Source of the DNA: Mariprofundaceae bacterium
GTDB taxonomy: Bacteria > Pseudomonadota > Zetaproteobacteria > Mariprofundales > Mariprofundaceae
DNA length: 19,486 bases
Reading direction: 5' to 3'
Assembly: GCA_030950825.1 (NCBI GenBank)
Contig: JAUZQT010000004.1
Location: 1 to 19,486 of the forward strand
Each line of letters begins with the position of its first letter. The stretch's first letter is position 1. The position numbers and the translations under genes are program-made. The notes under the pieces were generated by a model, which worked only from the letters and a program-made list of their open reading frames with translations, made no database searches and was not told the origin of the DNA. Shown piece by piece: positions 1 through 6,911 of this stretch.

Positions 1-1
1 G

Positions 2-172
2 AAATCACCGGAGCAGCTAGGTGAAACCGTTCGTCTCGTTGCTTCCCTAGCTGGATACCTCGGTCGAAAACATGACGGCCCTCCAGGGCATCAGGTAATA
101 TGGAATGGTTACGCATATCTGCAATTAATGTGTGACGGGTATCTGTTGGCGGTAAGAGATGATATTGAGTAG
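2..172 (+). CDS. C-terminal end of an IS4/Tn5-type transposase (cut by window edge)
   Basis: Reading from base 2 gives 56 codons without interruption to a TAG at 170-172. The peptide contains ETVRLVASLAGYLGRKHDG followed by PPGHQVIW. This resembles the extreme C-terminal region of Tn5-like IS4-family transposases, whose usual pattern is LVAxLGGFLGRKxDGxPG followed by a tryptophan-containing stretch. In Tn5 this region is used for dimerisation. The catalytic DDE residues would lie upstream, outside the window, so I cannot say whether the gene is intact. The insertion sequence should end shortly after the stop, between about 173 and 200, but I see no clear terminal repeat there without its left partner. 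The family call is from remembered motif similarity, not a search. Confidence 0.7.
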   Translation, partial: KSPEQLGETVRLVASLAGYLGRKHDGPPGHQVIWNGYAYLQLMCDGYLLAVRDDIE

Positions 173-200
173 TAAGAATATTTATGGCTAAAGGGCAGGG

Positions 201-367
201 CTAGGAGGCTGTCCGAGAATAGAGATCGTAGCGAGGAAATTCCATTTTTAGTCATTATTTTCGGCTGTTTGAGGCGAATAGCAGGGTCTCAAAACGAAAA
301 TAGACGGAAATCATGGCCGAAATGGGGGTTTCGCAGTAGGTCTTTCTATTCTCGGACAGCCTCCTAG
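201..367. mobile_element. Small TIR element (MITE-like) with CTAG flanks
   Basis: Bases 201-222 and 346-367 are perfect inverted repeats of 22 bp, beginning CTAGGAGGCTGTCCGAGAAT. Because CTAG is itself a palindrome, the outer four bases can be read as a 4-bp target duplication, leaving an element of about 159 bp (205-363) with 18-bp terminal repeats. There is no transposase gene inside; the short minus-strand open frame at 255-443 runs across the element edge and looks like chance. The ends resemble the GGCTGTCCGAGAA type ends I associate with IS5- or IS1182-like elements, so this is probably a non-autonomous derivative. The family attribution is tentative. Confidence 0.7.
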
Positions 368-565
368 TTTTACAGTTCTGGTAAACAGTGCATGGTTCTG
401 ACCTTATAGGCTTAAGGTCGAATTTCGCTTTGTTATTATACAAAATTGGCCTCTTTCGCGGCCAAGCTGACTAATGCGAAGCGAGCCTATTGCAAGGCAC
501 CGTAAATAAATCATTGATTTACGCTGCCTAAGCACTTGCCATTATGCCGGATCCAGTATCATTAT
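368..565. other. Non-coding stretch with three small hairpins
   Basis: I see no gene here. There are three inverted repeats: a 7-bp stem at 400-406/413-419, a 6-bp stem at 446-451/460-465 (TTGGCC and GGCCAA), and a 13-bp arm pair with one mismatch at 495-507/517-529. None is followed by a T-run in either direction, so none is a convincing intrinsic terminator, although the third lies just beyond the 3' end of the receiver gene. Together with the transposon remains to the left, they suggest decayed repeats or former insertion-sequence ends. Confidence 0.4.
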
Positions 566-898
566 TCAGTTAGCTTTTAACACTTCTACGAGTTGCTGGA
601 TGCCCATGGGTTTTGAGAAGGCTATGATATGATCAGGTATGCGTGTAGGCAACATGCCTGAGTATAAGATAGCTTTTAAGCTAGGGCGTATAGTATGAAT
701 GGAAGCAATGAGTTCTAATCCATCCATGATAGGCATATTATAGTCTGTGAGTACAGTTTGGTAAATTTCAGGATTGGCTTGAAACTGTTTGAAAGCTTGC
801 TGTGGGCAGATGTGAGCCGATACTTGGAAGCCTGCATGCGTAAGTAATTGGATATAAGTTTCAAGTATACCCTTATCATCGTCAACCAATAAAATCAT
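566..898 (-). CDS. Single-domain response regulator receiver (CheY-like)
   Basis: This 110-residue protein is a complete receiver domain with no output domain. The acidic pocket is D6-D7-D8, the phospho-acceptor is D52 (in LTDYNMP), the switch serine is S80 and the conserved lysine is K96 (in FSKP). I chose ATG at 898 because a strong GGAGG (903-907) sits 4 bases upstream; a longer frame from 925 adds nine residues with a glycine-rich, unlike-family sequence. Such proteins pass phosphate within a relay or bind a partner directly. No histidine kinase is present in the window, so its partner is unknown. It diverges from the CRP-family gene, sharing a 122-bp intergenic region, and may belong to the same signalling set, but that is only proximity. 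Confidence 0.88.
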   Translation of the reverse strand: MILLVDDDKGILETYIQLLTHAGFQVSAHICPQQAFKQFQANPEIYQTVLTDYNMPIMDGLELIASIHTIRPSLKAILYSGMLPTRIPDHIIAFSKPMGIQQLVEVLKAN

Positions 899-952
899 AC
901 ATCCTCCGCCAAAAAAGTGCCGCATATTGCTTTAAAGTTATTAAGAGTGATG

Positions 953-966
953 GTAACATTTATCAC
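953..966 (+). promoter_or_regulatory. Candidate CRP-like site ahead of the CRP-family gene
   Basis: GTAA-CATTTA-TCAC has the CRP half-site spacing (N6), with one core mismatch in the left half and a perfect TCACA on the right. It lies about 55 bp upstream of the GTG start, between divergent genes, where an autoregulatory site would be expected. A single imperfect site could be chance; it gains weight from the perfect GTGA-N6-TCAC palindrome at 6317-6330. Confidence 0.4.
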
Positions 967-1020
967 ATAGGTTGATGTTTCTTGCTGCTACAGTGCGCTT
1001 AACTGAAATAGGGGAATGAA

Positions 1021-1668
1021 GTGAAACTTGAGCATGGATTCAATCAGGATGATTTTCCAAAAGGGAAAGATGTGCACATTCAAAAAGGTGATTTATTACT
1101 TTATGAAGGCGAAGAGCATAAAGCTAATTGCTTTGTTCTGTTAGAGGGAAAATTAGAGGTTCGTTTGATTTCTGGAAACGGGCATGAAACTTTACTTTAC
1201 TACCTATATCCAGGTGAACTGGTTGGTGAGCTGGCAATGTTTGGTGTGAGTGCGCGTACTGCAACCATTGTAGCGAGTCAGAATTGCCATTTGTTGGGGG
1301 TTTCTTATCAGGAATTTTCTCAGTGCATAAAAAACTATACTTTTCTACAAAAGATTACCGACTTATTTATACAGCGTTATATTCGGACACATGAAGTAGT
1401 GTGCCGGTTGGGACAGCCTAATATTGCGATGAAGTTGTGCCGGTATTTTAAATCATTGTCCGATCAGCATGAGATTGACGGTGAAACCATAAAGTTGCGT
1501 TTATCCAGCCACTCAGAAATGGGAAAGCTGCTAAGTTGTCAGCGTGAGACGATAACGCGGGAAATAAAGAAGTTAGTAGCTGTGGGTATTATTGAGCCCT
1601 GTGATCATGGTTTTTGTTTTTTAAATCGAAAAAAAATGAACTTGTTTTTAGCGGATATGCTGGATTAA
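1021..1668 (+). CDS. CRP/FNR-family transcription regulator, CRP-like
   Basis: This 215-residue protein has an N-terminal cyclic-nucleotide-binding fold (about 20-115), a dimerisation helix (about 105-130) and a C-terminal winged helix-turn-helix (about 155-205). The nucleotide pocket keeps the GEL...RTA signature: G69-E70-L71 and R79-T80, matching the E72/R82 pair that binds cAMP in E. coli CRP. The recognition helix reads CQRETITRE, with R175, E176 and R180 at the positions of CRP R180, E181 and R185, predicting a GTGA half-site rather than the FNR TTGAT. No N-terminal cysteine cluster for an iron-sulfur centre is seen. The start is GTG with AGGGGA five bases upstream; the nearby ATG at 1016 hits a stop at once. 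It is convergent with the adenylate cyclase gene, only 15 bp apart. cAMP as ligand is inferred. Confidence 0.88.
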   Translation: MKLEHGFNQDDFPKGKDVHIQKGDLLLYEGEEHKANCFVLLEGKLEVRLISGNGHETLLYYLYPGELVGELAMFGVSARTATIVASQNCHLLGVSYQEFSQCIKNYTFLQKITDLFIQRYIRTHEVVCRLGQPNIAMKLCRYFKSLSDQHEIDGETIKLRLSSHSEMGKLLSCQRETITREIKKLVAVGIIEPCDHGFCFLNRKKMNLFLADMLD

Positions 1669-1683
1669 TATAGACGCGTTGTT

Positions 1684-2718
1684 TTAAATACCATGTATGC
1701 ATGGTTGCGTTTGACTAAAAATATTGGTTTGACCAATACCCTTAAGAGTGAGTGTCACGGGTGTAAAAGCATCGGGCTGGGCTAGGGCTTGATGCATTGC
1801 TTCATCAATTAAAATTTCGCCAACTCTCGCATTCGACTCTAATCTTGCTGCTAAATTAACATGGCGGCCAACTGCTGTAAATGTTCGTCGTTCATGTGAG
1901 CCTAAGATGCCCAATACAGCTTCGCCAGATGCAATACCTACGCCTATGCCTAATTGCTCTAAACCGCTGCTAAGGCGGTGTTGGTTTAATGTATAAATGG
2001 CTTGAATGATTTGCTTGGCAGCATGCAAGGCATCCAAGCAACAATGGTTTTCAGAGGGCAACACACCAAACACTGCCATAACACCATCGCCCATAATTTT
2101 ATCGACCATACCATGATGCTGTAAAATCGGTGGCAGCATAGCATTCATATAATCATTGAGCGTTTGCATCACCATTTGTGCATCGTGTCGCTCATTAAAG
2201 GGTGTGAAACTACGGATATCTACGAATAATGTGGCAATCGTTTTGCGCTCCCCTGCTGCATCAAGCTGCATCTCACCCTGAGCAATGCGCTCGGATACTT
2301 CATGCCCAACATAACGATGTAGGGTTTGTTGCATTTGGGCTTTGAGTAGGATGAAGTCGTTGGATATTTGCTGGTATTGCTGGAGCTGTAAGGTGTTTTG
2401 GGTGACATCACAAAAGAGCAACCAATCATCATTGATATCGCATAGGGCAAGAATATCAGTGTATTTTCCATCTTGCAGTTGAACTTGAGGCAGCTCAAAA
2501 CTTTCACTCATGGGTAGCATGCCAAATAAAATATCGAAAAGCCCCGTGGCTTGTTGCCCTGTTGGCGGCACTTTCTGGCAATAGTGTTGCCATGCACCAC
2601 CTGTTTGGATAATACGCTCGCTTCCTTTTTCAAGTTGCAACCATGCAGGCTCCAGTTGTTGGATCGTGTGGGTTGCAATATGTTGGTATAGCGGCAGAGG
2701 TAGGGTTTCGTCTGTCAT
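1684..2718 (-). CDS. Class III adenylate cyclase with N-terminal PAS-like region
   Basis: This 344-residue soluble protein should convert ATP to cAMP. The C-terminal catalytic domain (about 160-335) has the two metal aspartates, D167 (FVDIRSFT) and D211 (IMGDG), the base-contacting K207, the transition-state residues N288 and R292 (VNLAARLE), and T281 in the second base-specifying position. A Lys/Thr pair is the arrangement described in cyanobacterial adenylate cyclases, so ATP rather than GTP is the likely substrate. Residues about 20-115 look like a divergent PAS-type sensor, followed by a linker helix (about 115-150). No membrane segment is visible. Its ATG overlaps the stop of the small GTPase gene (ATGA), implying translational coupling, and it is the last gene of the operon. 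Activation by the GTPase is inferred from gene order. Confidence 0.9.
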   Translation of the reverse strand: MTDETLPLPLYQHIATHTIQQLEPAWLQLEKGSERIIQTGGAWQHYCQKVPPTGQQATGLFDILFGMLPMSESFELPQVQLQDGKYTDILALCDINDDWLLFCDVTQNTLQLQQYQQISNDFILLKAQMQQTLHRYVGHEVSERIAQGEMQLDAAGERKTIATLFVDIRSFTPFNERHDAQMVMQTLNDYMNAMLPPILQHHGMVDKIMGDGVMAVFGVLPSENHCCLDALHAAKQIIQAIYTLNQHRLSSGLEQLGIGVGIASGEAVLGILGSHERRTFTAVGRHVNLAARLESNARVGEILIDEAMHQALAQPDAFTPVTLTLKGIGQTNIFSQTQPCIHGI

Positions 2719-3212
2719 GGATTTATCAGCATTTTTGTTAATTGTTGAAAAGATAAATCAACATGTTCACCCGTTTTGGCACTGGTGGTATACATAGGGT
2801 CACCATACTTTTTTAGTGCAGCTAAAGCTTGCTCATTGATGTCCCACGCATCAGATAGGTCAGACTTGTTCAATAAAAAAATATTGGGTATTTTTCCGAT
2901 GTCGCTATGTACACGCTCTAGGATTCCATGAGCTGTTTGAATGGTTTCAGAACGCGTACCATCAATGACAGTGAATATGCCTGCGCTACCTCGCACATAG
3001 CTGCTGGTTATTTTTTTATATTTCTCTTCACCATGAATATCCCAAATCATCAAATTCACTGATGTATTATCAATCTTAACTACTTTTTTATCAATTTTAA
3101 CACCCATAGTGGATAAATATTTCTCTGAAAACTTACTGTACACAAATTGTGCGGTTAGGCTGGTTTTACCGACACCTGCTGCACCAAGAATACATATTTT
3201 TTTCTGAATCAT
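2715..3212 (-). CDS. Ras/Rab-like small GTPase
   Basis: This 165-residue protein is a single Ras-type G domain with all five motifs: P-loop G10-AAGVGK-T17, switch I T35, DxxG as D58-I-H-G61, NKSD at 115-118 and SAK at 144-146. Length and spacing match eukaryotic Ras and Rab closely, and bacterial members of the Ras superfamily are known (MglA and the so-called Rup groups). Two positions are unusual: the catalytic glutamine (Ras Q61) is E62, and Ras G12 is A12, so intrinsic hydrolysis may be slow. There is no C-terminal lipidation cysteine. It overlaps both neighbours by ATGA junctions, placing it between a membrane-anchored OmpA/BON protein and an adenylate cyclase. It is presumably a switch relaying between them; no dedicated GAP or GEF is recognisable. 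Confidence 0.9.
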   Translation of the reverse strand: MIQKKICILGAAGVGKTSLTAQFVYSKFSEKYLSTMGVKIDKKVVKIDNTSVNLMIWDIHGEEKYKKITSSYVRGSAGIFTVIDGTRSETIQTAHGILERVHSDIGKIPNIFLLNKSDLSDAWDINEQALAALKKYGDPMYTTSAKTGEHVDLSFQQLTKMLINP

Positions 3213-5644
3213 GGTTTATTGCTGCCTACTTCGAGGGCGAAGTGAATAACTTGTGAAATATCGTGAGTATCTGCTTTGTGAGAAATAACCTTAAGCTTCT
3301 GCTTGGTAATGCCATGTGTTGTTAGTTCTTTTTGTATAGCTTTAAGTCGCAACGATGTAATAAAACTAGCCGTATTGCTGTATAAGACCTTGGTGAGCAG
3401 CTGACTGTTTGACTCAATAGTCTGTGCCTGCTCGAAAAGGGAGGCAAGCAAGGCAATACTTTCTTGGATGCTGGGTGAGACCTTAGCAATGGTATTAGGA
3501 AATGTAATACTAATACTGTTGATATCCTTTTGTATATTTATCCACTCTTCGGTGGTGTTTTTAAGCTTGCTGGTGTAAAAACTATGTACACCATCGACCA
3601 GTCCGAATTGCGCTTGGGCTTGAGAAATCCATGCGCCTGTCGCAAAACCTGCTGCAAACAAAGCACCATTACTAAAGCTTAGGCGCACACTGCTTGGTGG
3701 CTGCAGGCGCTGAATCGCAGCAGCCAAAATAGCAGCTTCATCAATCCATGTTGCCACCTGATTGTCAAAGCGATCAATGCCTTCAAGTTGAATCGCTTGA
3801 TTGTTGGCTGCATCAATCCATCCTTGCTTGGCTTCACCTGTTGCCAACAGGGTATTATTGGATAATGACAGTTGCACTGTTTCAGCTGGCTGCAAGGCCT
3901 CTATGGCGCGTTGCAGTATAATATCATCGGGTAAAGATATGCTTTTATCATCATAAGCAGAGATATAGGTGATGCTTTTTACCTTTTGTTTGGCTTGCTT
4001 TATCCAAGTCTCTGTTGCTATACCTTGGGCGATTAACTCCATGTTTGACGTGATGCGTAAACGAATGCTTTTGGGTGGGCGTAAGGCTTTATGCGCCTGT
4101 TTGAGCACATAATCAGGGCTATCGATAAGGGTGATATTGTTTTGATACTGTTTGATTTGTGGAATGCTGTGGATGTTCTTTTGCGCCTGTTTTTCCCAAG
4201 CACTACTGGATTCACCCGATAGGGTGAGTGTATCGCCGTCAAGCTTGATTTGAATGCTTGAATCTGGCTTTAATACTGCAAGAATACGCTCTAATAGGCT
4301 TGGTTCTGCTGATACATTGCTGGTATCCACATGCGAAATTCCTGCAATCAAAGGTGCTTTTTCTAGGGCTTTATTTACCCAATCTTTTGGGGCATTGCCT
4401 GAGAGTAGCAGGGCTTCACCTTGTAATGATAGCAAGATGCTTTGCGGTGGATTGAGTATGTGTGCGGCACGCTTGAGAATAAAGGGTGGCTCAAGTGATA
4501 GGTACGGTTGTAAATCTAGCTTAAGCTGGGCTTGGGGCAGACTTGTCTTTTCCAATATGCGTATGGGGTCATGGCTTAATGGGTCGCGTAGCCCTGTGAT
4601 CATATATTTCCCACTGTGTTGCTGAAATTGGGTAATGACGATGCCAGGCTCATCGCTTAATTGTTGCACATAGCTTTGCCATTGTGCCACTATATCGGCT
4701 TGTTGTTTATAGTCCCATACGACCCAAGCGATTATTGCAGTAATCATAGCCCCTAAAAGCATCAGTGGCTTCAAAGGTGAACTTTTTTTTATTTTTGCTT
4801 GATAATCAGCAACCAAAAGTGGCGAGAGATTAAGCTCAGTTACTTCAAATGCTTGGGTATCTCCATCAAAGTTTTGTAGACTTTCATGGAACTCATGCTG
4901 TATATCTTCAATCGTTGCTTGCATTGTTTCACGCAGCGAAAGCGGTGGGTTACCACGGCATACCAAGGCCAAAACAACATCAGGCCCCTGCTCGATAAGC
5001 ACTTGTAAATCACCCATACGCAAGCTTTCGATGCCTTGGTTTTCACTGCTTGAGAAGGAATCATGGATAAAGTCTTGCACGGCAGTCAGCATACTTGATA
5101 CAATATCTGCATCTTCATAATGGCTTGGATCTAGGGCTATATGCTTAAGCAATAAACCTGTTTCTTTGTGGATAAGAAAAATCTGTTCAACACGGTAGTT
5201 TAAGGTGTTCAGCAATACAATTTCAGCAAAGGGTTTACCCGTGCTAATAGCGTCCCAGCGCCAGCGTAAACCTTGAGCGGAAAAGGAGTGCTCTAGGGTT
5301 TGGTTCATGGATTGCAACATGCTTGCAATAGAACTTTGAATGGCTTTGCGAATAGCGGGTCCCATCACGGGAAACAATGCATCGGAGAGCGGCTGAGGGT
5401 TTCTGGCAATGGAGTTTTTTAATGCCTCTTCAACCGCAGGTGTGAGCGCTTGCCCCAGCTTGTTGTCACTGTGGCTTCGGATTTGCACGGCTTCAGCAAG
5501 GATTTTAGCAATTTCTTGGGCATGAAGCTCTTGGTTGTTTAAAAGCTCTTCTAATCTATCAATGCGTGTAGTTTCTTGTTCAAACAAAAGCCTACGAAGT
5601 GCTTGCATGGCTGCTTCGTGCTGTTGGCTTGTGTTATTGCTCAT
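3209..5644 (-). CDS. Membrane protein with cytoplasmic N-domain, BON-like repeats and degenerate OmpA-like C-terminus
   Basis: This is an 811-residue protein. Residues 1-290 form a hydrophilic, presumably cytoplasmic domain with helical N-terminal segments and conserved-looking stretches such as FPVMGPAIRKAI (91-102) and HSFSAQGLRWRW (119-130). One membrane helix follows at about 291-310. The rest should be periplasmic: five repeats of about 60 residues (about 386-445, 448-507, 511-567, 574-631, 637-693), four of them showing a LxP[PAD]xS-type turn and most a xGxAxxxW pattern, resembling BON domains. The last 100 residues resemble an OmpA peptidoglycan-binding domain, with an R-x-x-AI-x-x-L helix near 766 but without the usual TD motif. 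The start lacks a good ribosome-binding site. It is linked by a 4-bp overlap to the small GTPase, suggesting that its cytoplasmic part acts with the GTPase. Confidence 0.75.
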   Translation of the reverse strand: MSNNTSQQHEAAMQALRRLLFEQETTRIDRLEELLNNQELHAQEIAKILAEAVQIRSHSDNKLGQALTPAVEEALKNSIARNPQPLSDALFPVMGPAIRKAIQSSIASMLQSMNQTLEHSFSAQGLRWRWDAISTGKPFAEIVLLNTLNYRVEQIFLIHKETGLLLKHIALDPSHYEDADIVSSMLTAVQDFIHDSFSSSENQGIESLRMGDLQVLIEQGPDVVLALVCRGNPPLSLRETMQATIEDIQHEFHESLQNFDGDTQAFEVTELNLSPLLVADYQAKIKKSSPLKPLMLLGAMITAIIAWVVWDYKQQADIVAQWQSYVQQLSDEPGIVITQFQQHSGKYMITGLRDPLSHDPIRILEKTSLPQAQLKLDLQPYLSLEPPFILKRAAHILNPPQSILLSLQGEALLLSGNAPKDWVNKALEKAPLIAGISHVDTSNVSAEPSLLERILAVLKPDSSIQIKLDGDTLTLSGESSSAWEKQAQKNIHSIPQIKQYQNNITLIDSPDYVLKQAHKALRPPKSIRLRITSNMELIAQGIATETWIKQAKQKVKSITYISAYDDKSISLPDDIILQRAIEALQPAETVQLSLSNNTLLATGEAKQGWIDAANNQAIQLEGIDRFDNQVATWIDEAAILAAAIQRLQPPSSVRLSFSNGALFAAGFATGAWISQAQAQFGLVDGVHSFYTSKLKNTTEEWINIQKDINSISITFPNTIAKVSPSIQESIALLASLFEQAQTIESNSQLLTKVLYSNTASFITSLRLKAIQKELTTHGITKQKLKVISHKADTHDISQVIHFALEVGSNKP

Positions 5645-5670
5645 TAACGTAGGTTGCTAAAAGCCTTTCT

Positions 5671-6225
5671 TTATTCTTTTCCTTCGGGCAGCTTGAAATC
5701 ACCATTGAGGCGCATGGCAAGCTCGCTAAACATATCCGCCAACGCTCTACGGTCTGCTTTATCATCACGCAATTCTTCGGTCGATTTATTCAATGATGTG
5801 GAAAGCGTGGTGCGCACAGTTTGAATTTCTGCCAGTAACGATTTGGATTGTTCGAGTAGGGCATGGCGTAAATCAGCTTGTGCTTGGCTGCCGCTTTGTT
5901 GCAGTTGATTCAGCTTTTTATCTTGTTCTTGTGCTTGCTTACTTAATTCATCGCTGAGGTGGCGCGTGTCATTTTCACGCTCACCACGATCTATAGAAAT
6001 CATGTCTGCAAGGCTTGAAACTTCTTGTTTAATATAGTTTTCTAACACGTCCAATCGACTGTTGGTTTCACCACGAAGTGAGTCTGATTCAGAGAGTAAA
6101 CGCGCTTCTAAGCGGATGAATCGTTTTTCATAATCACGCATTTGTGCGCCAAAGATAATGTCGCGAATTTGATCAACATTGCCAGCTTCTGTGTTTTCTT
6201 GGTGGTTTGTTTTTTCTTTAGGCAC
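5671..6225 (-). CDS. Coiled-coil protein, first gene of the GTPase-cyclase operon
   Basis: This 184-residue, highly charged protein has long heptad-like helical stretches (about 30-75 and 80-160) and no membrane segment, signal peptide or enzyme motif. The segment at 19-43, around IIFGAQMRDYEKRF, looks the most family-specific; I have an impression of similar proteins near OmpA/BON-type genes but cannot verify it. The start is GTG, supported by GAGGAG (6232-6237) with six bases of spacing. The next gene follows after 26 bp in the same direction. A scaffold or adaptor between the membrane protein and the GTPase would fit, but no function is shown by the sequence. Confidence 0.7.
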   Translation of the reverse strand: MPKEKTNHQENTEAGNVDQIRDIIFGAQMRDYEKRFIRLEARLLSESDSLRGETNSRLDVLENYIKQEVSSLADMISIDRGERENDTRHLSDELSKQAQEQDKKLNQLQQSGSQAQADLRHALLEQSKSLLAEIQTVRTTLSTSLNKSTEELRDDKADRRALADMFSELAMRLNGDFKLPEGKE

Positions 6226-6316
6226 GATATTCTCCTCAATAGCTATCTTCTTGAATATGCATTGAACTCTAATCCCAGCATAACCTTATAAGAAAGCAAG
6301 TGCTTATAGGTGGCTG

Positions 6317-6330
6317 GTGATATATATCAC
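6317..6330 (-). promoter_or_regulatory. Perfect GTGA-N6-TCAC palindrome (CRP-type operator) ahead of the GTPase-cyclase operon
   Basis: GTGATATATATCAC is a perfect 14-bp palindrome with the core and spacing of the E. coli CRP site. It lies in the 203-bp gap (6226-6428) between the phosphatase gene and the coiled-coil gene, about 92 bp upstream of the GTG at 6225. On the minus strand, TATAAG at 6290-6285 could serve as a -10 element, putting the palindrome centre near -45, but the exact start is unclear. FNR sites (TTGAT-N4-ATCAA) also have this length, but the G in the half-site and the local CRP-type recognition helix favour CRP. Confidence 0.55.
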
Positions 6331-6428
6331 TGAATATGGAGCCTATAGCACAAGCATGAAATGAGCATTGCCCTAAAGCCCCTTCTATCTGGAGTTCGCT
6401 TGTGGTCATATGCTTTAACCCAAAAGAA

Positions 6429-6911
6429 CTATCTGAGGTGAAAATTTCGTAGATGACGCAATAATATATCGGCATTGGCACAAAATATATGGTAAATATC
6501 CTCAAAGCCATCTTCGCCACCATAGTAAGGATCGGGAACATTCAAGCTTATCTCGCCCGCTGATTCAAACTGCCGCATCATAAGCAGTCTTCCAGGATGA
6601 ACCCCCATATGCAAAAGGTTGCGATGGTTATCTGCATCCATGGCCACAAAGTAGTCCCATAAATTAATATTATTACGGGTAATTTGTTGAGCTTGATGTT
6701 GACTTAAATCCAGTCCATGTTGTTTTGCGGTTTGTTCTGAACGCGGATCCGCGCGGCCACCAATGTGCCAATCACCCGTACCGGCTGAGGAAAATGAGAA
6801 CTGCTCCGCTAGACCCTTTTTTTCAGCCTGGCTTGATACAATCACTTCAGCCAACGGTGAACGGCAAATATTACCCAAACAAACAAACAGTACGCGTGTA
6901 GGCTTATGCAT
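6429..6911 (-). CDS. Low-molecular-weight protein-tyrosine phosphatase
   Basis: This 160-residue cytoplasmic enzyme removes phosphate from tyrosine-phosphorylated proteins. The N-terminal loop VCLGNICRSP carries the CX5RS signature, with nucleophile C11, R17 and S18. The general-acid aspartate is in DPYYGG near the C-terminus. Length fits the family, about 150-160. Its ATG lies inside the 3' end of tsaB (8-bp overlap), so the two are cotranscribed. In many bacteria such phosphatases act with tyrosine kinases on exopolysaccharide synthesis or on UDP-sugar enzymes; galU two genes upstream is compatible with this but no kinase is present here. Its 3' end is followed by the promoter region of the GTPase operon. 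Confidence 0.92.
   Translation of the reverse strand: MHKPTRVLFVCLGNICRSPLAEVIVSSQAEKKGLAEQFSFSSAGTGDWHIGGRADPRSEQTAKQHGLDLSQHQAQQITRNNINLWDYFVAMDADNHRNLLHMGVHPGRLLMMRQFESAGEISLNVPDPYYGGEDGFEDIYHIFCANADILLRHLRNFHLR

Noticed and set aside
255..443. A 62-codon minus-strand open frame over the left TIR element
   Set aside because: It crosses the element border and has no ribosome-binding site or recognisable motif; it is best explained as chance.
495..529. Hairpin after the receiver gene as an intrinsic terminator
   Set aside because: There is no T-run on the minus-strand side, so it is left as a hairpin only.
4254..4625. A 123-codon plus-strand frame inside the BON-repeat gene
   Set aside because: It is antisense to a clear gene with repeats and shows no family features.
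6317..6330. FNR operator reading of the palindrome
   Set aside because: Half-sites are GTGAT rather than TTGAT, and the local regulator has a CRP-type recognition helix and no iron-sulfur cysteine cluster.
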